From: Candidatus Zixiibacteriota bacterium | GTDB taxonomy: Bacteria; Zixibacteria; MSB-5A5; GN15; PGXB01 | DNA length: 6,352 bases | Assembly: GCA_003641425.1 (NCBI GenBank) | Contig: QNAH01000169.1 | Span: 1-6,352, forward strand | Direction: 5' to 3' | Shown: positions 5,251 to 6,352 of the stretch, in pieces | How the letters are laid out: every line of letters begins with the position of its first letter | How positions within the stretch are numbered: position 1 is the first letter of the stretch | Notes under the pieces: model-generated | Database searches by the model: none | What the model saw: only the letters and a program-made list of their open reading frames with translations | What the model was told of the DNA's origin: nothing | Translations under genes and position numbers: made by a program

Positions 5251-6352
5251 TTACTCTGCGGGCGGCGGGCCGCCCCGATAGAGATAATTGATTAAATACG
5301 TAACATCAAGTATATTTATCGCACCACTGGAATCGGCATCAGCGGCTCGAAGATTGATCGGCTCCGGACCGCCCCGATATAGATAATTAACTATATATGA
5401 AATATCCAGGATATTGTAATTGCCCGAATTATCGGCGTCGCCCCGAAGATTCATATCAATCATCACCTCGCCAGAAAAGACATAAGGGGCGTAGCTGACA
5501 AATGAATTGGACAGGGCAAAATCATAACCGCTGATCACCCCGGTATCGACTTCCATCGAGCCGCCCAAAACGGGATCGAGCGCGGCTTCGAAATACAACT
5601 GTGCTATTTCACCGGCTCCCGGTTGCAGGGGAGAAGCTTTTGACAGAATATCTGCCTTTAATTCGATTACAATCTCGCCGGTGAGCGTATCGTGGAAAAG
5701 CTCATCGATACTATCGAATGTCGATGTCCTGCTTCCCAATTCAAATTTAACCAGGCGGAAATCAGGATGCACCCCGTAGTTGATCGGGATAATTATATTT
5801 TCCAGTTCCTGGGTGTTGGTCAGGTTTACCGACATGACCGCCGTATCGCCCACCACTGCACTGGTCGCTGCAAATGACAGGGTATCCGCCAGAATTGTAA
5901 TAAAGCCTTCCTTAAGCCGCATTAAAGTGCCCTCAGTCGATTCAGTAATGAGGGTGACATCATAACTCCCTGCGGAATTGTATGTATGAGTCGGGTTCTG
6001 AACATCCGAGGAATCACCATCACCAAAATACCATTTCCACGAACTCACCGCGACACTGGAGCTGTCCTGGAAATCGACTTCAAGCGTTTCCCATCCGATC
6101 GTCGTATCGGCCGTAAAATTGGCTCCCCAGTTGAAAGCATCCAGAATATTGGGAATACCCCAGCCGTATGTGTTGTCCGGCGTGTCGGCGTTGTCGGCCG
6201 TTTCGATAATAGACTGTCGCAGTTGAAACGGTGTCAGGGACGGATTGGCCGATAACAGCAGGGCGCAGGCACCGCCGATAAGTGGTGTGGAGAGTGAGGT
6301 CCCATTCTTGATTGTGTAATAGCTGTCGCTGGTTCCCTCGGCACAGCGGGTA
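5251..6352 (-). CDS. Secreted subtilisin-like (S8) protease with PKD, cohesin-like and dockerin modules, N-terminus outside window
   Basis: The last 366 residues of a larger secreted protein are visible. The frame stays open to the right edge, so signal peptide, propeptide and the catalytic Asp and His lie beyond it. Numbered from the edge, residues 1-75 are the end of a peptidase S8 domain. Catalytic Ser19 is in 'NGTSLSTP', followed by 'GGACALLLSANPSLTP' and the closing 'TYGWGIPNILDAF'. Residues about 80-154 are a PKD domain, with 'WKWYFGDGD' and 'NPTHTYNSAGSYDVTL'. Residues about 157-297 are a beta-rich module resembling cohesin ('VVGDTAVMSVNLTNTQ'). Residues 303-366 are two dockerin-type repeats ending at the stop. 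A GTG codon at 6046-6048 could be mistaken for a start, but it lies inside the PKD domain and the S8 homology continues upstream. The protein is probably extracellular or surface-attached. The gene ends at the shared terminator and its promoter is not visible. The protease and PKD calls are firm; the cohesin-like call is weaker. Confidence 0.87.
   Translation of the reverse strand, partial: TRCAEGTSDSYYTIKNGTSLSTPLIGGACALLLSANPSLTPFQLRQSIIETADNADTPDNTYGWGIPNILDAFNWGANFTADTTIGWETLEVDFQDSSSVAVSSWKWYFGDGDSSDVQNPTHTYNSAGSYDVTLITESTEGTLMRLKEGFITILADTLSFAATSAVVGDTAVMSVNLTNTQELENIIIPINYGVHPDFRLVKFELGSRTSTFDSIDELFHDTLTGEIVIELKADILSKASPLQPGAGEIAQLYFEAALDPVLGGSMEVDTGVISGYDFALSNSFVSYAPYVFSGEVMIDMNLRGDADNSGNYNILDISYIVNYLYRGGPEPINLRAADADSSGAINILDVTYLINYLYRGGPPPAE
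5260..5442 (-). repeat. Two dockerin-type calcium-binding repeats (coding)
   Basis: Two copies of a 28-residue unit occur with a 33-residue (99-base) period: repeat 1 at 5359-5442 and repeat 2 at 5260-5343. Each opens with a calcium loop, DADNSGNYNILD and DADSSGAINILD. Asp, Asp, Ser, Asn and Asp occupy loop positions 1, 3, 5, 9 and 12, the dockerin type I pattern, although canonical loops usually have D-N-D at 1, 3 and 5. Each then has a short helix and a 'NYLYRGGP' end. The pair forms the C-terminus of the secreted protease. Confidence 0.85.

Noticed and set aside
5251..6048. Treating GTG at 6046-6048 as the start of a complete 265-residue protein
   Set aside because: The codon is inside the PKD domain, the frame is open to the window edge, and the upstream codons encode the end of a peptidase S8 domain.
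146..6352. A protease-based defence or signalling island, given three peptidase genes in the window
   Set aside because: The three peptidases belong to different families, compartments and transcription units. No toxin, sensor, nuclease or mobile-element gene accompanies them.

Overview
The window is ordinary bacterial chromosome with about 50% GC in the genes and AT-rich gaps. It holds four complete protein genes and one gene cut by the right edge. The best taxonomic hint is the secreted protein at the right end. It finishes in two dockerin-type calcium repeats, each followed by a 'YLYRGGP' linker. From memory this style of dockerin tail, fused to PKD and cohesin-like modules, is common in Zixibacteria and neighbouring FCB-group or uncultured phyla. 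The assignment is an inference and no taxonomic marker gene is present.

Layout, left to right. (1) Two back-to-back hairpins with opposite T-tracts (68-125) end transcription. (2) A minus-strand gene (146-2014) encodes an exported S41 C-terminal processing protease with a PDZ domain and an intact Ser/Lys/Gln active site. (3) A gap of 430 bases (2015-2444) separates divergent genes. It carries a promoter candidate at each end and no recognisable gene or RNA in between. (4) A plus-strand pair follows: a HAD-family phosphatase (2445-3089), then 19 bases later an AlkA-type 3-methyladenine DNA glycosylase (3109-4011). (5) An M29 metallo-aminopeptidase (4090-5190) is on the same strand, with a strong Shine-Dalgarno and its own possible promoter inside the end of the glycosylase gene. 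(6) A bidirectional terminator (5211-5240) lies between converging genes. (7) A minus-strand gene (5251 to beyond 6352) encodes the C-terminal part of a subtilisin-like protease followed by PKD, cohesin-like and dockerin modules.

Functionally, the HAD phosphatase and the glycosylase look like one transcription unit and could share a link to DNA repair, if the phosphatase acts on phosphoglycolate. The S41 protease works in the envelope or periplasm, the M29 enzyme in the cytoplasm on peptides, and the S8 protein outside the cell. These three peptidases are probably neighbours without a shared pathway. I found no mobile element, CRISPR array, tRNA, rRNA or clear new system. The modular secreted protease is the most interesting item.
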